Source: Promethearchaeia archaeon (lineage in GTDB: Archaea > Asgardarchaeota > Lokiarchaeia > Sigyniarchaeales > SOKP01). Taken from it: a stretch of DNA of 18,703 nucleotides. This document shows positions 1-7,339 of this stretch, piece by piece. The stretch is taken from assembly GCA_029856375.1 (NCBI GenBank), contig JAHQWX010000004.1, positions 1 to 18,703 on the forward strand, given 5' to 3'. Numbering within the stretch: position 1 is the stretch's first letter; each line of letters opens with the position of its first letter. Below the pieces are notes generated by a model, which saw nothing but the letters and a program-made list of their open reading frames with translations, was not told the origin of the DNA and ran no database searches. A program made the translations under genes and the position numbers.

Positions 1-2
1 AA

Positions 3-545
3 ACTGTACAGCGAGCGGAACTATTAATGAAGGAATTAAACCTTACCCCACTCGATCGAGAAGTGGTGAAACACGCTCGTCAGGCGTCCTTAGAAGCTCA
101 GGAGAAAGGCAAAGGGCATCAAGGTGTATACGCAGGAGCTGCGATTCAATTGAAAAATGGTACTATAATAACGGGAAAAAACTCACCAATGATGCACGCA
201 GCTTCCGCTTTAGTCTTAAACGCGATTAAGGAATTAGCTGGTATCCCCGACAATATTCACCTATTATCCCCAAATATTTTAGGATCAATAAGCAACTTGA
301 AATCCGAATTTTTTAACTACAAACGCTTGAGTCTGAATCTCGAAGAAACTCTCATAGCTTTAAGCATTAGTGCGGATTTTAATCCCTCTGCAAAAGTTGC
401 AATGGAAAAACTCAAAGAACTCAAAAGCTGCGAAATGCATTCGACTCATATACCGACTCCTGGAGACGAAGCTGGACTTCGTAAGCTAGGGTTAAATACA
501 ACTTCAGATGCTAATTTTTCGTCGAGAAGTCTTTTTATCCTCTGA
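3..545 (+). CDS. DUF1846 family protein, C-terminal part (5' end outside window)
   Basis: The reading frame is open from base 3, and the visible 180 residues resemble the C-terminal third of DUF1846 proteins, which are usually about 500 residues long. The first in-frame ATG at 27 is therefore internal, not a start. Recognisable family blocks are a GKGHQGVYAGAAIQL-like stretch, the TGKNSPMMHAASA segment followed by LNAIKELAGIP, a later LEETLIALSISAD helix, and the closing THIPTPGDEAGLRKLG and TSDANFSSRSLF blocks. The biochemical function of the family is not established as far as I know. It is best known from bacteria (Firmicutes, Bacteroidetes), so its presence beside archaeal-looking genes may reflect transfer. 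It runs tail to tail into purF and shows no link to the nucleotide genes beyond position. The family call is from memory of conserved motifs. Confidence 0.8.
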   Translation, partial: TVQRAELLMKELNLTPLDREVVKHARQASLEAQEKGKGHQGVYAGAAIQLKNGTIITGKNSPMMHAASALVLNAIKELAGIPDNIHLLSPNILGSISNLKSEFFNYKRLSLNLEETLIALSISADFNPSAKVAMEKLKELKSCEMHSTHIPTPGDEAGLRKLGLNTTSDANFSSRSLFIL

Positions 546-629
546 ACTACTTTCTTTTATATGGTTTCCTTGATTCTTTGAGAACTGAAGTAATGGGGAA
601 AACTTAATTTTCTTCGAAAAGGCTCCTTA

Positions 630-641
630 TTTTTTAAAAAA
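630..641. terminator. bidirectional T-tract terminator between convergent genes
   Basis: The sequence is six T followed by six A, so each strand presents an oligo-T tract just downstream of the convergent DUF1846 gene (+) and purF (-). Archaeal RNA polymerase commonly stops at such tracts without a hairpin. No strong GC hairpin is visible. Inferred from position and composition. Confidence 0.45.
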
Positions 642-656
642 CTTCCACCCATTTAT

Positions 657-2222
657 TTAAACTCGATGCATGCTTCTTTCGAAAAACACATCTAAAGCTT
701 GTAAATCAGGGATACTTTTAATTAAATACTCTTCTGTTAAGCATGCTAGGCAGAGTTGATCCTTTCTTAAACCAATACACTGAATTAAACCTTCTACACT
801 CTGATAACCTAAAGAATCTGCACCAATTTCTTTTCTAATCAATTCAATATAGTTTTCTTTATCGATCTTTTCCACTCGGCCAGCCAACAACTCTTGTTTA
901 GTTGGGAAATCAATACCCATATAGCAAGGACATCTAACAGGTGGACAACTTATTCGCACATGAACTGATTTTGCGCCTCCTCTTCTGAGAAGTGTAATAA
1001 TTTGAGATATTGTTGTCCCTCGAACAATCGAATCGTCCACAAGAACAACATTTTTGTTTTTTAATGTTGATCGAATTGCATTTAATTTTTCAGACACCGC
1101 CTTTTTTCTAGCAGTAGGCATTATAAAAGTACGCCAACTATATCTATTTTTCATTAAGCCTTCTTCGTAAGTAAGTCCGGATTCTTTTGCAAATCCAAGT
1201 GCAGCACTTCTTCCTGAATCCGGAATAGGGACAACAATCGTGTTGGCTAAATCAATAGGATGCTCTTTAGCTAGATTCCTTCCAAAATTTTCTCGAGCTT
1301 TGTTTACTGGAATCCCATCAATTACGGAATCGGGTCGAGCAAAATATACAAACTCGAATTGGCATAATGCTGTCCTCGAATTAGTAGAAAAAATCTCTTT
1401 ATTTGTATTTCCATCGGGATCAATGTGTAGTATTTGACCCGGCTTAATATCAGCAATGAATTCGGCATGTAATGTATCCATTACACAACTTTCTGAGGCT
1501 ATTATATTCCTAGTTCGTTGATCGTCATTAAATATCCCATGGCATAAAGGTTTGAATCCATAAGGATCTCTTACAGCATAAAGATCTCCTTCTGGAGTTA
1601 ATAATGTCAGTGAATAAGAGCCGTCTAGGTATTTTGCTGCGATTTTAAAAATTGCAATCCAGTCTTTAGTATCAATACTTAAAGAGGCTAATAAATTAGC
1701 AAATACTTCAGTATCGCTATCTTTAATTATTATTAATCCACTATCTTCCATCTGCGCTTTTAATTTCATATAATTTGCGATCGTTCCATTAAAAGCGTAT
1801 GAAAATTCGATTTGATTTGTTGTTATGTGATAAGGTTGCGCGAAATAGACATCGGAACCCGCAGTTGTCCCATATCTCACATGACCAATTCCAATATTAC
1901 CCCAATAATTTTTTAATGTTTCTGGATCTAAAGCTTGCGCAACCAAGCCAAGATCTTTAAAAGTATAAACTTTTTTGGTGCCATTTACAATTGAAATCCC
2001 AGCAGACTCTTGTCCTCGATGCTGTAGCGTCATTAATCCTAAATATAGATCGTGCACGATGCTATATTTTGAATCTAGCGACGAAATACCAACAATACCA
2101 CACTTATCTTGAGGTTTATCGTTAGGGTAAATAAATGAGCAAAAGGAAGAGTTTTTTTCTTTAATTCTTGAATAAATAGAGTTATTTTTTGGGTTATACG
2201 AACAAGAAATAAATTCCTTCAT
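657..2222 (-). CDS. purF: amidophosphoribosyltransferase with a long N-terminal extension
   Basis: It catalyses the first committed step of purine synthesis, moving the glutamine amide nitrogen onto PRPP to give phosphoribosylamine. The N-terminal Ntn glutaminase domain starts at Cys41 (CGIVGI), followed by LQHRGQESAG and GHVRYGTT. The phosphoribosyltransferase domain carries the PRPP loop VVLVDDSIVRGTT near residues 392-404. Cys287, Cys433, Cys491 and Cys494 match the four [4Fe-4S] ligands of the B. subtilis-type enzyme, and the 146-residue spacing of the first two is the same. The catalytic Cys must become the N-terminus, so 40 residues must be removed. No ATG, GTG or TTG lies between the ATG at 2222 and Cys41, so the extension is encoded unless a non-standard start is used. 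Usual propeptides are zero to about a dozen residues. The gene diverges from pyrG. Confidence 0.96.
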   Translation of the reverse strand: MKEFISCSYNPKNNSIYSRIKEKNSSFCSFIYPNDKPQDKCGIVGISSLDSKYSIVHDLYLGLMTLQHRGQESAGISIVNGTKKVYTFKDLGLVAQALDPETLKNYWGNIGIGHVRYGTTAGSDVYFAQPYHITTNQIEFSYAFNGTIANYMKLKAQMEDSGLIIIKDSDTEVFANLLASLSIDTKDWIAIFKIAAKYLDGSYSLTLLTPEGDLYAVRDPYGFKPLCHGIFNDDQRTRNIIASESCVMDTLHAEFIADIKPGQILHIDPDGNTNKEIFSTNSRTALCQFEFVYFARPDSVIDGIPVNKARENFGRNLAKEHPIDLANTIVVPIPDSGRSAALGFAKESGLTYEEGLMKNRYSWRTFIMPTARKKAVSEKLNAIRSTLKNKNVVLVDDSIVRGTTISQIITLLRRGGAKSVHVRISCPPVRCPCYMGIDFPTKQELLAGRVEKIDKENYIELIRKEIGADSLGYQSVEGLIQCIGLRKDQLCLACLTEEYLIKSIPDLQALDVFFERSMHRV

Positions 2223-2272
2223 TATTGTTGAGGATTTATCTTCATAATACTAACCATTGTTGAATATAATTC

Positions 2273-2285
2273 ATTTATAACTTTT
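2273..2285 (-). promoter_or_regulatory. candidate purF promoter (TATA-like box)
   Basis: Read on the minus strand this is AAAAGTTATAAAT, an A-rich BRE-like stretch leading into a TATA-like box. It lies about 50 bases before the purF ATG, so a start site some 25 bases downstream would leave a leader of roughly 25-30 bases. The region is AT-rich throughout, so other boxes (2283-2290) are possible. Confidence 0.35.
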
Positions 2286-2309
2286 ATAATATACGCTATG
2301 AAAGTTATA
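2276..2309. repeat. 9-bp inverted repeat in the purF-pyrG divergent promoter region
   Basis: TATAACTTT (2276-2284) is the exact reverse complement of AAAGTTATA (2301-2309), with a 16-base spacer. The left arm overlaps the putative purF TATA box, so a protein bound here could block purF initiation. AT-rich DNA makes such repeats fairly likely by chance. Confidence 0.4.
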
Positions 2310-2343
2310 CTGGTTATATTTCTTGATTTATAATTAATCCGTT

Positions 2344-2359
2344 GGTAAACTTTATTTAA
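2344..2359 (+). promoter_or_regulatory. candidate pyrG promoter
   Basis: GGTAAAC followed by TTTATTTAA resembles a BRE plus TATA box. It lies 60-75 bases before the preferred pyrG start at 2418, giving a leader of roughly 35-40 bases that would include the ribosome binding site at 2408-2411. A second AT-rich box near 2370-2386 cannot be excluded. Confidence 0.35.
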
Positions 2360-2417
2360 TTGAGTAGGACTATAATATTTTATAATCTCTCTTTAAAATG
2401 TATTAATGGAGTGTTTG

Positions 2418-4097
2418 ATGGAAAGCAAATATAAAATTGTGTTCGTCACAGGAGGCGTTATGTCGGGAATTGGGAAAGGATTAGTGACGGCAAGCGTTGG
2501 AAAATTGTTCCAATTTAGAGGATTCAAGGTTTCTGTTATAAAAATTGACCCTTATTTTAATGTCGACCCTGGAACGCTTAATCCAATCGAACACGGGGAA
2601 TGTTTCGTAACTGAAGAAGTGTGGAATTTTGAACCCGTTCCTGATTCAAAAGACATCTCGTTTAACATTTCTGAAATTGACCAAGATTTTGGCACATACG
2701 AGAGGTTTTTAGGAGTTGATATTCATCCCTCTCACAACATTACATCGGGGCAAATTTATCTAGCTACTATTTTAAGAGAAAGAAAAGGAGAATTCCTTGG
2801 TAGAACTGTCCAAATCATCCCACACGGAACAGATATTATTAAGAATAGGCTGAAAAGTATCGCTGAAGAAGAAAATTTAGATGTGTTGCTCGTAGAGTGC
2901 GGTGGAACTGTAGGTGATATCGAATCTCAGATATTTTTAGAGTCCTTTAGACAATTAAAGCTTGAGCTTCCAGGAAATACTGCGTTAATTCATGTCACTT
3001 TGGTTCCATATTTCGATATTATTGGTCAACACAAGTCAAAACCAACTCAACACTCAGTAAAAGCTTTGCAAGAAGCGGGCCTTCAGCCAAATGTAATCGT
3101 AGGAAGGTCAAGTAAACCATTAGACGACGAAATAAGAGAAAAGATCTCTTTATATTCTAATGTGCCAATAAACGCCGTAATTTCCGATCCAGATCTCGAA
3201 ACTGTCTGGGAACTTCCCCTCTTGTTTGAAGACCAAAAATTGGGAGATTATCTCTGCGAAATATTAGATTTGAAAGCAAAATTGGTAACTTACAGTTCTA
3301 TAAATAATTATTCGGAATGGGAGAAATTAGTTCAGATCTATAAGAACGCTAATAAATCGATAACAATCGGCATGCCTGGTAAATATTTTAATATAACGGA
3401 TTCATACATATCTATTAATTACGCGTTAGAACACGCCGCCGCACACGAAGGATATAAGCCTAATTTAAAAATGATAAATATTACAGAAGACACGGATATT
3501 GAAAAAGAATTAGCAGATTGTGACGGGATATTGCTAACGCCCGGATTTGGCGAAAGAGCCGTCGAAGGTATGATTAAAACTGCCGAATTTGCTATGGAAA
3601 AGAAGATTCCATATTTAGGAATTTGTTTCGGTGCTCAATTGTTTTACGTTGCATTTTGTAGGAAATATTTGGGATTAAAAGGAGCTAATTCAACAGAAAT
3701 AGATCCAAAAACGCCCCATCCAGTAATTGATCTGCTTGAAAGCCAGAAGGAAGTGGACGCTAAGGGTGGAACTATGCGACTTGGTGCAATTAAAGTAAAA
3801 CTAATTCGAGGAACGAGATTATACGACGCTTACAAGAAAGACGAAATTCTTGAAAGATTTCGACATCGGTACCACATTCAAGAAAAGTATATTGACGATA
3901 AGGCAAAAGAAATGGGTCTTGTCATATCAAGCAGAGACGAGACTGGGAAAATAATTAATAGCATTGAGTTAAATCGCGAAGATCACTGGATGGTTGGGAC
4001 TCAATTCCATCCAGAATTCAAATCGCGTCCATACGATCCATCTCCTATCTATTCTGCTTTTATTAAGGCGGTAATCCAGCGCAAAAACAAGAAATAG
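2418..4097 (+). CDS. pyrG: CTP synthase with an unusual insertion in the synthetase domain
   Basis: It converts UTP to CTP using ATP and glutamine. I prefer the ATG at 2418 (559 residues) over the ATG at 2406 because GGAG at 2408-2411 sits six bases before it, and the family starts just ahead of the FVTGGV motif. The amidoligase domain has SGIGKG, KIDPYFNVDPGT, CGGTVGDIES and KPTQHSV. The C-terminal class I glutaminase domain keeps Cys403 (GICFGAQ), His531 and Glu533 (QFHPE). Compared with the usual FVT-(about 10 residues)-G-x-YERF spacing, about 16 extra residues lie near positions 68-83, just before the Asp aligning with the Mg ligand Asp72 of E. coli PyrG. The oxyanion-loop segment reads TPGFGER where most enzymes have PGGFGxR. 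glnA follows after 80 bases. Confidence 0.97.
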   Translation: MESKYKIVFVTGGVMSGIGKGLVTASVGKLFQFRGFKVSVIKIDPYFNVDPGTLNPIEHGECFVTEEVWNFEPVPDSKDISFNISEIDQDFGTYERFLGVDIHPSHNITSGQIYLATILRERKGEFLGRTVQIIPHGTDIIKNRLKSIAEEENLDVLLVECGGTVGDIESQIFLESFRQLKLELPGNTALIHVTLVPYFDIIGQHKSKPTQHSVKALQEAGLQPNVIVGRSSKPLDDEIREKISLYSNVPINAVISDPDLETVWELPLLFEDQKLGDYLCEILDLKAKLVTYSSINNYSEWEKLVQIYKNANKSITIGMPGKYFNITDSYISINYALEHAAAHEGYKPNLKMINITEDTDIEKELADCDGILLTPGFGERAVEGMIKTAEFAMEKKIPYLGICFGAQLFYVAFCRKYLGLKGANSTEIDPKTPHPVIDLLESQKEVDAKGGTMRLGAIKVKLIRGTRLYDAYKKDEILERFRHRYHIQEKYIDDKAKEMGLVISSRDETGKIINSIELNREDHWMVGTQFHPEFKSRPYDPSPIYSAFIKAVIQRKNKK

Positions 4098-4177
4098 AGC
4101 AAAAATTATTAAATCCCCATTAATTCTCCTTATTAATCCAATTAGATATAATTAAGTTAAATTCTAAAGTGATGAGT

Positions 4178-5506
4178 ATGAACAGAGACGAAAAAATTGA
4201 GGAAGTTCTCAAAACAATTAAGGAAAAAGAGATTGAGTTCGCAACATTAGAATTTACTGACATTAATGGAATTATAAAAAGTTTTGGCGTCACTACAGGA
4301 CGAATTGAGTCAATACTTAAAGAAGGCGAGCATTTCGATGGTTCCAGTATTACTGGGTACGGTTCAATCGAGGAATCAGACATGGTTGCAATTCCAGATC
4401 CATTTACATTTCACGAGATCCCTTGGGATATGGGAAATGGACTTGATGAGTGTGCCTTTTTGTGTGACATCTACGAACCTGATGGAAAAAGGTATGCAGG
4501 AGATCCGAGGTACATCCTCCAGAAAATAGCTGAAGAAGCGAAAAAAATGGGATACGAATTCATGTGCGCTCCTGAACTCGAATTCTTTATTTTAAAGGAG
4601 GAAGAATCCATCGAACCCAGAGATATGCGGGGCTATTTTGAAGCTGATCCACACTTAATCGACGAGCAAATGAGAAAGGAAATAGCCTACTACGCCAAAG
4701 AGTATGGAATCGAAATAGAGACGCTTCATCACGAAGTTGCGGAAGGACAGAGCGAAATTGATTTTAAATACGATACTGCGCTAAAAACTGCGAATCATAC
4801 TGTGTGGTTGAAAATGCTCGTGAAAGTGGTTGCTGCGCAATACGACTATATCGCTACATTTATGCCAAAACCATTCCAAAATGTAAACGGAAGCGGAATG
4901 CATGTCCATCAAAGTCTCTGGAAAGAAGGAAAAAACGCATTTTACTCGAAAACCAATGAGAACAATCTCTCTCAAGTAGCTAAGCATTTCATAGGGGGAC
5001 AGTTGAAATACGCAAAAGAAATGGCCGCCGTTCTGTGTAGTTGGCCTAACTCGTACAAGAGATTAGTACCCGGGTACGAAGCACCAGTTTATCTCGGTTG
5101 GGGTTTTAAAAATAGAAGCTCGCTTATTCGCGTACCAAACTATACGAGCGAGAAAGGTGCCAGATGCGAAATTCGCTGCCCCGATCCCGCGGGTAACCCT
5201 TACTTGCAATTAGCTGTATTGCTCGCAACTGGATTGGAAGGTATCAAGCAAAAAATCGAACCTCCAGAACCGAGCGATGTGAATGTCTATAAGTTGTCTA
5301 CGAAAGAAATGAAGAAACGAGGCATTGAAGCCCTTCCCGCAAACCTTTACGAAGCATTAATGGAATTTGAGAAGTCGGACCTGATGAAGAAGGTATTTGG
5401 AGAAAAAACATTTAGGAATTTTTTATGGGCAAAACTAGAAGAGTTTGATAAGTACAGAGTCGTGATTAGCGATTGGGAGTTCGAGAGATATGTTAGAAAA
5501 TTATAA
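4178..5506 (+). CDS. glnA: glutamine synthetase, type I (alpha-like)
   Basis: It makes glutamine from glutamate, ammonia and ATP and would supply every intact amidotransferase in this window. The frame opens with GTG 4169 and ATG 4172, but I prefer ATG 4178 (442 residues): GTGAT (4169-4173) then lies four bases upstream, the same spacing as at the RAM gene. The beta-grasp domain has the FDGSS motif. The catalytic domain has PELEFF with Glu133 and Glu135, EVAEGQSEID, NGSGMHVHQSL, NSYKRLVPGYEAP and NRSSLIRVP. The length and the short C-terminal region (ALPANLYEAL) fit the GSI-alpha group, which lacks the adenylylation site of enterobacterial enzymes. The position of B. subtilis Arg62, used for glutamine feedback, holds Ser63 (GYGSIEESDM). 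It may share a transcript with pyrG or use its own AT-rich promoter around 4106-4115. Confidence 0.97.
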   Translation: MNRDEKIEEVLKTIKEKEIEFATLEFTDINGIIKSFGVTTGRIESILKEGEHFDGSSITGYGSIEESDMVAIPDPFTFHEIPWDMGNGLDECAFLCDIYEPDGKRYAGDPRYILQKIAEEAKKMGYEFMCAPELEFFILKEEESIEPRDMRGYFEADPHLIDEQMRKEIAYYAKEYGIEIETLHHEVAEGQSEIDFKYDTALKTANHTVWLKMLVKVVAAQYDYIATFMPKPFQNVNGSGMHVHQSLWKEGKNAFYSKTNENNLSQVAKHFIGGQLKYAKEMAAVLCSWPNSYKRLVPGYEAPVYLGWGFKNRSSLIRVPNYTSEKGARCEIRCPDPAGNPYLQLAVLLATGLEGIKQKIEPPEPSDVNVYKLSTKEMKKRGIEALPANLYEALMEFEKSDLMKKVFGEKTFRNFLWAKLEEFDKYRVVISDWEFERYVRKL

Positions 5507-5512
5507 CCTTAA

Positions 5513-5578
5513 TTTTTTCACTTAAAATTCGCTCAAATTTGTTTACAAGCTTTATGTGTTTAGCCCTTCTATTTTTTT
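5513..5578 (+). terminator. T-tract terminators after glnA
   Basis: Two oligo-T runs follow the glnA stop: T6 at 5513-5518 and T7 at 5572-5578. They fit intrinsic archaeal termination and suggest that guaA is transcribed separately. No GC-rich hairpin is visible. Confidence 0.4.
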
Positions 5579-5592
5579 CTAATATATATTAG
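5579..5592. repeat. 14-bp perfect palindrome CTAATATATATTAG
   Basis: This self-complementary sequence lies directly after the T7 tract and 45 bases upstream of the putative guaA TATA box. It could be an operator or simply low-complexity AT DNA. Confidence 0.35.
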
Positions 5593-5635
5593 TTATATTT
5601 ACTTAATCAGCAATACCTTGTTAATCTCTCATTAG

Positions 5636-5662
5636 GATATAATTTAATACCAAAAAGTATTA
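5636..5662 (+). promoter_or_regulatory. candidate guaA TATA box with overlapping inverted repeat
   Basis: A TATA-like box (ATATAATTTA, near 5637-5646) runs into an inverted repeat: TAATAC (5645-5650) pairs exactly with GTATTA (5657-5662) across CAAAAA. A third GTATTA lies at 5682-5687. A repressor site just downstream of a TATA box would fit, with a leader of about 60 bases before guaA. Otherwise the 215-base gap shows only AT-rich DNA. Confidence 0.35.
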
Positions 5663-5721
5663 GTCCTATCAAGAATTTTTAGTATTAAAAAAGGAAATTT
5701 TCGCAAAGAATTAAATTCAAA

Positions 5722-7281
5722 ATGGATAATGTAATCGTTCTGGATTTTGGAGGTCAATACACTCACCTAATCGCAAGAAGGGTGCGAGATTTGGGAGTTT
5801 TCTCAGAAATTTATCCGTTCAATGTTGAAATTGATAAGTTAAAGATGCTTTTTCCGAAGGGTATCATTCTCTCGGGAGGACCAAGCAGCGTTTACGAAAA
5901 AAATAGCCCAAAATTACCAGAAGCTTTTTTTGATTATGTAAAAGCAGCAAATATTCCTATATTAGGAATTTGTTATGGATTTCATTTAATAATTCACCAA
6001 TTAGGTGGAAAAATTGAACCACATAAACAAAAAGAATACGGTAGAACAGAACTTGAAATTCTAAAATCTGGGATATTATTAGATTCGCTAGAAAATAAAG
6101 AGATTGTTTGGATGTCTCATGGAGATCGAGTTAAGACAATGCCCAAGGATTTTGAGATCTTAGCTAAAACTGAAACTTGTCCAATAGCTACATATGGGAA
6201 CGAAGCCTTGCGAATGTATGGTGTTCAATTCCACCCCGAAGTCGTGCACACTCCAAAAGGAAATGTTATTTTAAATAACTTCCTGAGTAAAATTGCTAAC
6301 GCTAAAAAGGAGTGGAAATTAGAAGATTGGATAAATAAAGCGATTGAAAAAATAAGGGATATTGTTGGACCAGATAAAAAGGTTATTTTAGGACTAAGTG
6401 GTGGCGTTGATTCGTCAGTAACTGCGGCGCTTATGCATAAATCGATTGGGGATCGATTGCACAGCATCTTTGTGAACAATGGAGTTTTAAGAAAAAACGA
6501 AGAAATTCAGGTACAGCAAAGTTTCAGAGACGATTTACAGTTTCAAAACTTTCACTATGTGGACGCTCAGCAGTTATTTATGGAGAAATTAAAAGGTATA
6601 GAAGATCCAGAAGAAAAGAGACGAATTATTGGACATACATTTATCGAAGTTTTCGAGAATAAGACAATTGAGCTTGAAAAAGAGTACCCCGATATCGAAT
6701 TTCTGGCTCAAGGAACGATTTATCCTGATCGAGTCGAAACAAGCGCGACAAGCAATGCCTCTGCGAGAATTAAATCTCATCATAACCTAACTCTTCCCGA
6801 CGATATGACGCTTAAAGTCATTGAACCGTTAAGAGATTTGTATAAAGACGAAGTAAGAAGAATTGGATTGAAGCTAGGAGTACCCAAGGAAATAATCAAT
6901 CGTCATCCATTTCCAGGACCAGGTCTGGCGGTAAGAATAATTGGCGCTATTGACAAGGAGAAACTCGACATATTAAGAGATGCTGACGAGATTTTAATTG
7001 AAGAAATAAAAAAAGCGGGCGTGTACGAAAAACTATGGCAAGCGTTTTGCGTGTTTTTGCCTTTGAAAACAGTTGGAATCATGGGAGATTATCGAACATA
7101 CGAATACATTTGCGCTATTAGGGTAGTAGAATCGTTAGATGCGATGACGGCTAATTTCGCAAAATTAGACATGGACTTGCTGGAGAAAATTGGAACGCGG
7201 ATAATAAACGAGGTTAAAGGGATTAATAGAGTTGTATACGATATTTCCAATAAACCTCCTTCGACAATTGAATACGAGTAA
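5722..7281 (+). CDS. guaA: GMP synthase (glutamine-hydrolysing), fused two-domain form
   Basis: It converts XMP to GMP with ATP and glutamine. At 519 residues it has the glutaminase and synthetase domains on one chain, whereas many euryarchaea encode them separately. The glutaminase domain (about 1-195) has Cys84 (GICYG) with His171 and Glu173 (QFHPE). The ATP pyrophosphatase domain has the SGGVDSS P-loop at 226-232. The XMP-binding dimerisation domain has HPFPGPGL at 395-402 and the family ending DISNKPPSTIEYE. One oddity is His88 (GICYGFH) where class I amidotransferases nearly always have Gln, the residue four after the nucleophile that contacts the glutamine substrate. No convincing ribosome binding site precedes the ATG. 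The gap to carA1 is only 58 bases with no T-tract, so the two may be co-transcribed. Confidence 0.97.
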   Translation: MDNVIVLDFGGQYTHLIARRVRDLGVFSEIYPFNVEIDKLKMLFPKGIILSGGPSSVYEKNSPKLPEAFFDYVKAANIPILGICYGFHLIIHQLGGKIEPHKQKEYGRTELEILKSGILLDSLENKEIVWMSHGDRVKTMPKDFEILAKTETCPIATYGNEALRMYGVQFHPEVVHTPKGNVILNNFLSKIANAKKEWKLEDWINKAIEKIRDIVGPDKKVILGLSGGVDSSVTAALMHKSIGDRLHSIFVNNGVLRKNEEIQVQQSFRDDLQFQNFHYVDAQQLFMEKLKGIEDPEEKRRIIGHTFIEVFENKTIELEKEYPDIEFLAQGTIYPDRVETSATSNASARIKSHHNLTLPDDMTLKVIEPLRDLYKDEVRRIGLKLGVPKEIINRHPFPGPGLAVRIIGAIDKEKLDILRDADEILIEEIKKAGVYEKLWQAFCVFLPLKTVGIMGDYRTYEYICAIRVVESLDAMTANFAKLDMDLLEKIGTRIINEVKGINRVVYDISNKPPSTIEYE

Positions 7282-7285
7282 TAAT

Positions 7286-7301
7286 AAAAGATAAATATAA
7301 G
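7286..7301 (+). promoter_or_regulatory. weak candidate promoter for carA1B1
   Basis: AAAAGATAAATATAAG contains an A-rich BRE-like stretch and a TATA-like core about 45 bases before the carA1 GTG. A start site 25 bases downstream would leave a leader of some 20 bases. Read-through from guaA is equally possible. Confidence 0.25.
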
Positions 7302-7339
7302 AAAAAATTTGAAATCTAAAATAGAAGTATGAACAGAAA

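Noticed and set aside
27..545. Complete 172-residue gene starting at ATG 27
   Set aside because: The frame stays open to the left edge and the protein matches only the C-terminal part of DUF1846.
2406..2417. Upstream ATG at 2406 as the pyrG start
   Set aside because: The bases of this codon region form GGAG, which is well placed as the ribosome binding site of the ATG at 2418, and the family starts there.
4169..4177. GTG 4169 or ATG 4172 as the glnA start
   Set aside because: GTGAT at 4169-4173 serves better as a ribosome binding site for ATG 4178, with the same four-base spacing as before the RAM gene. Both earlier starts remain possible.
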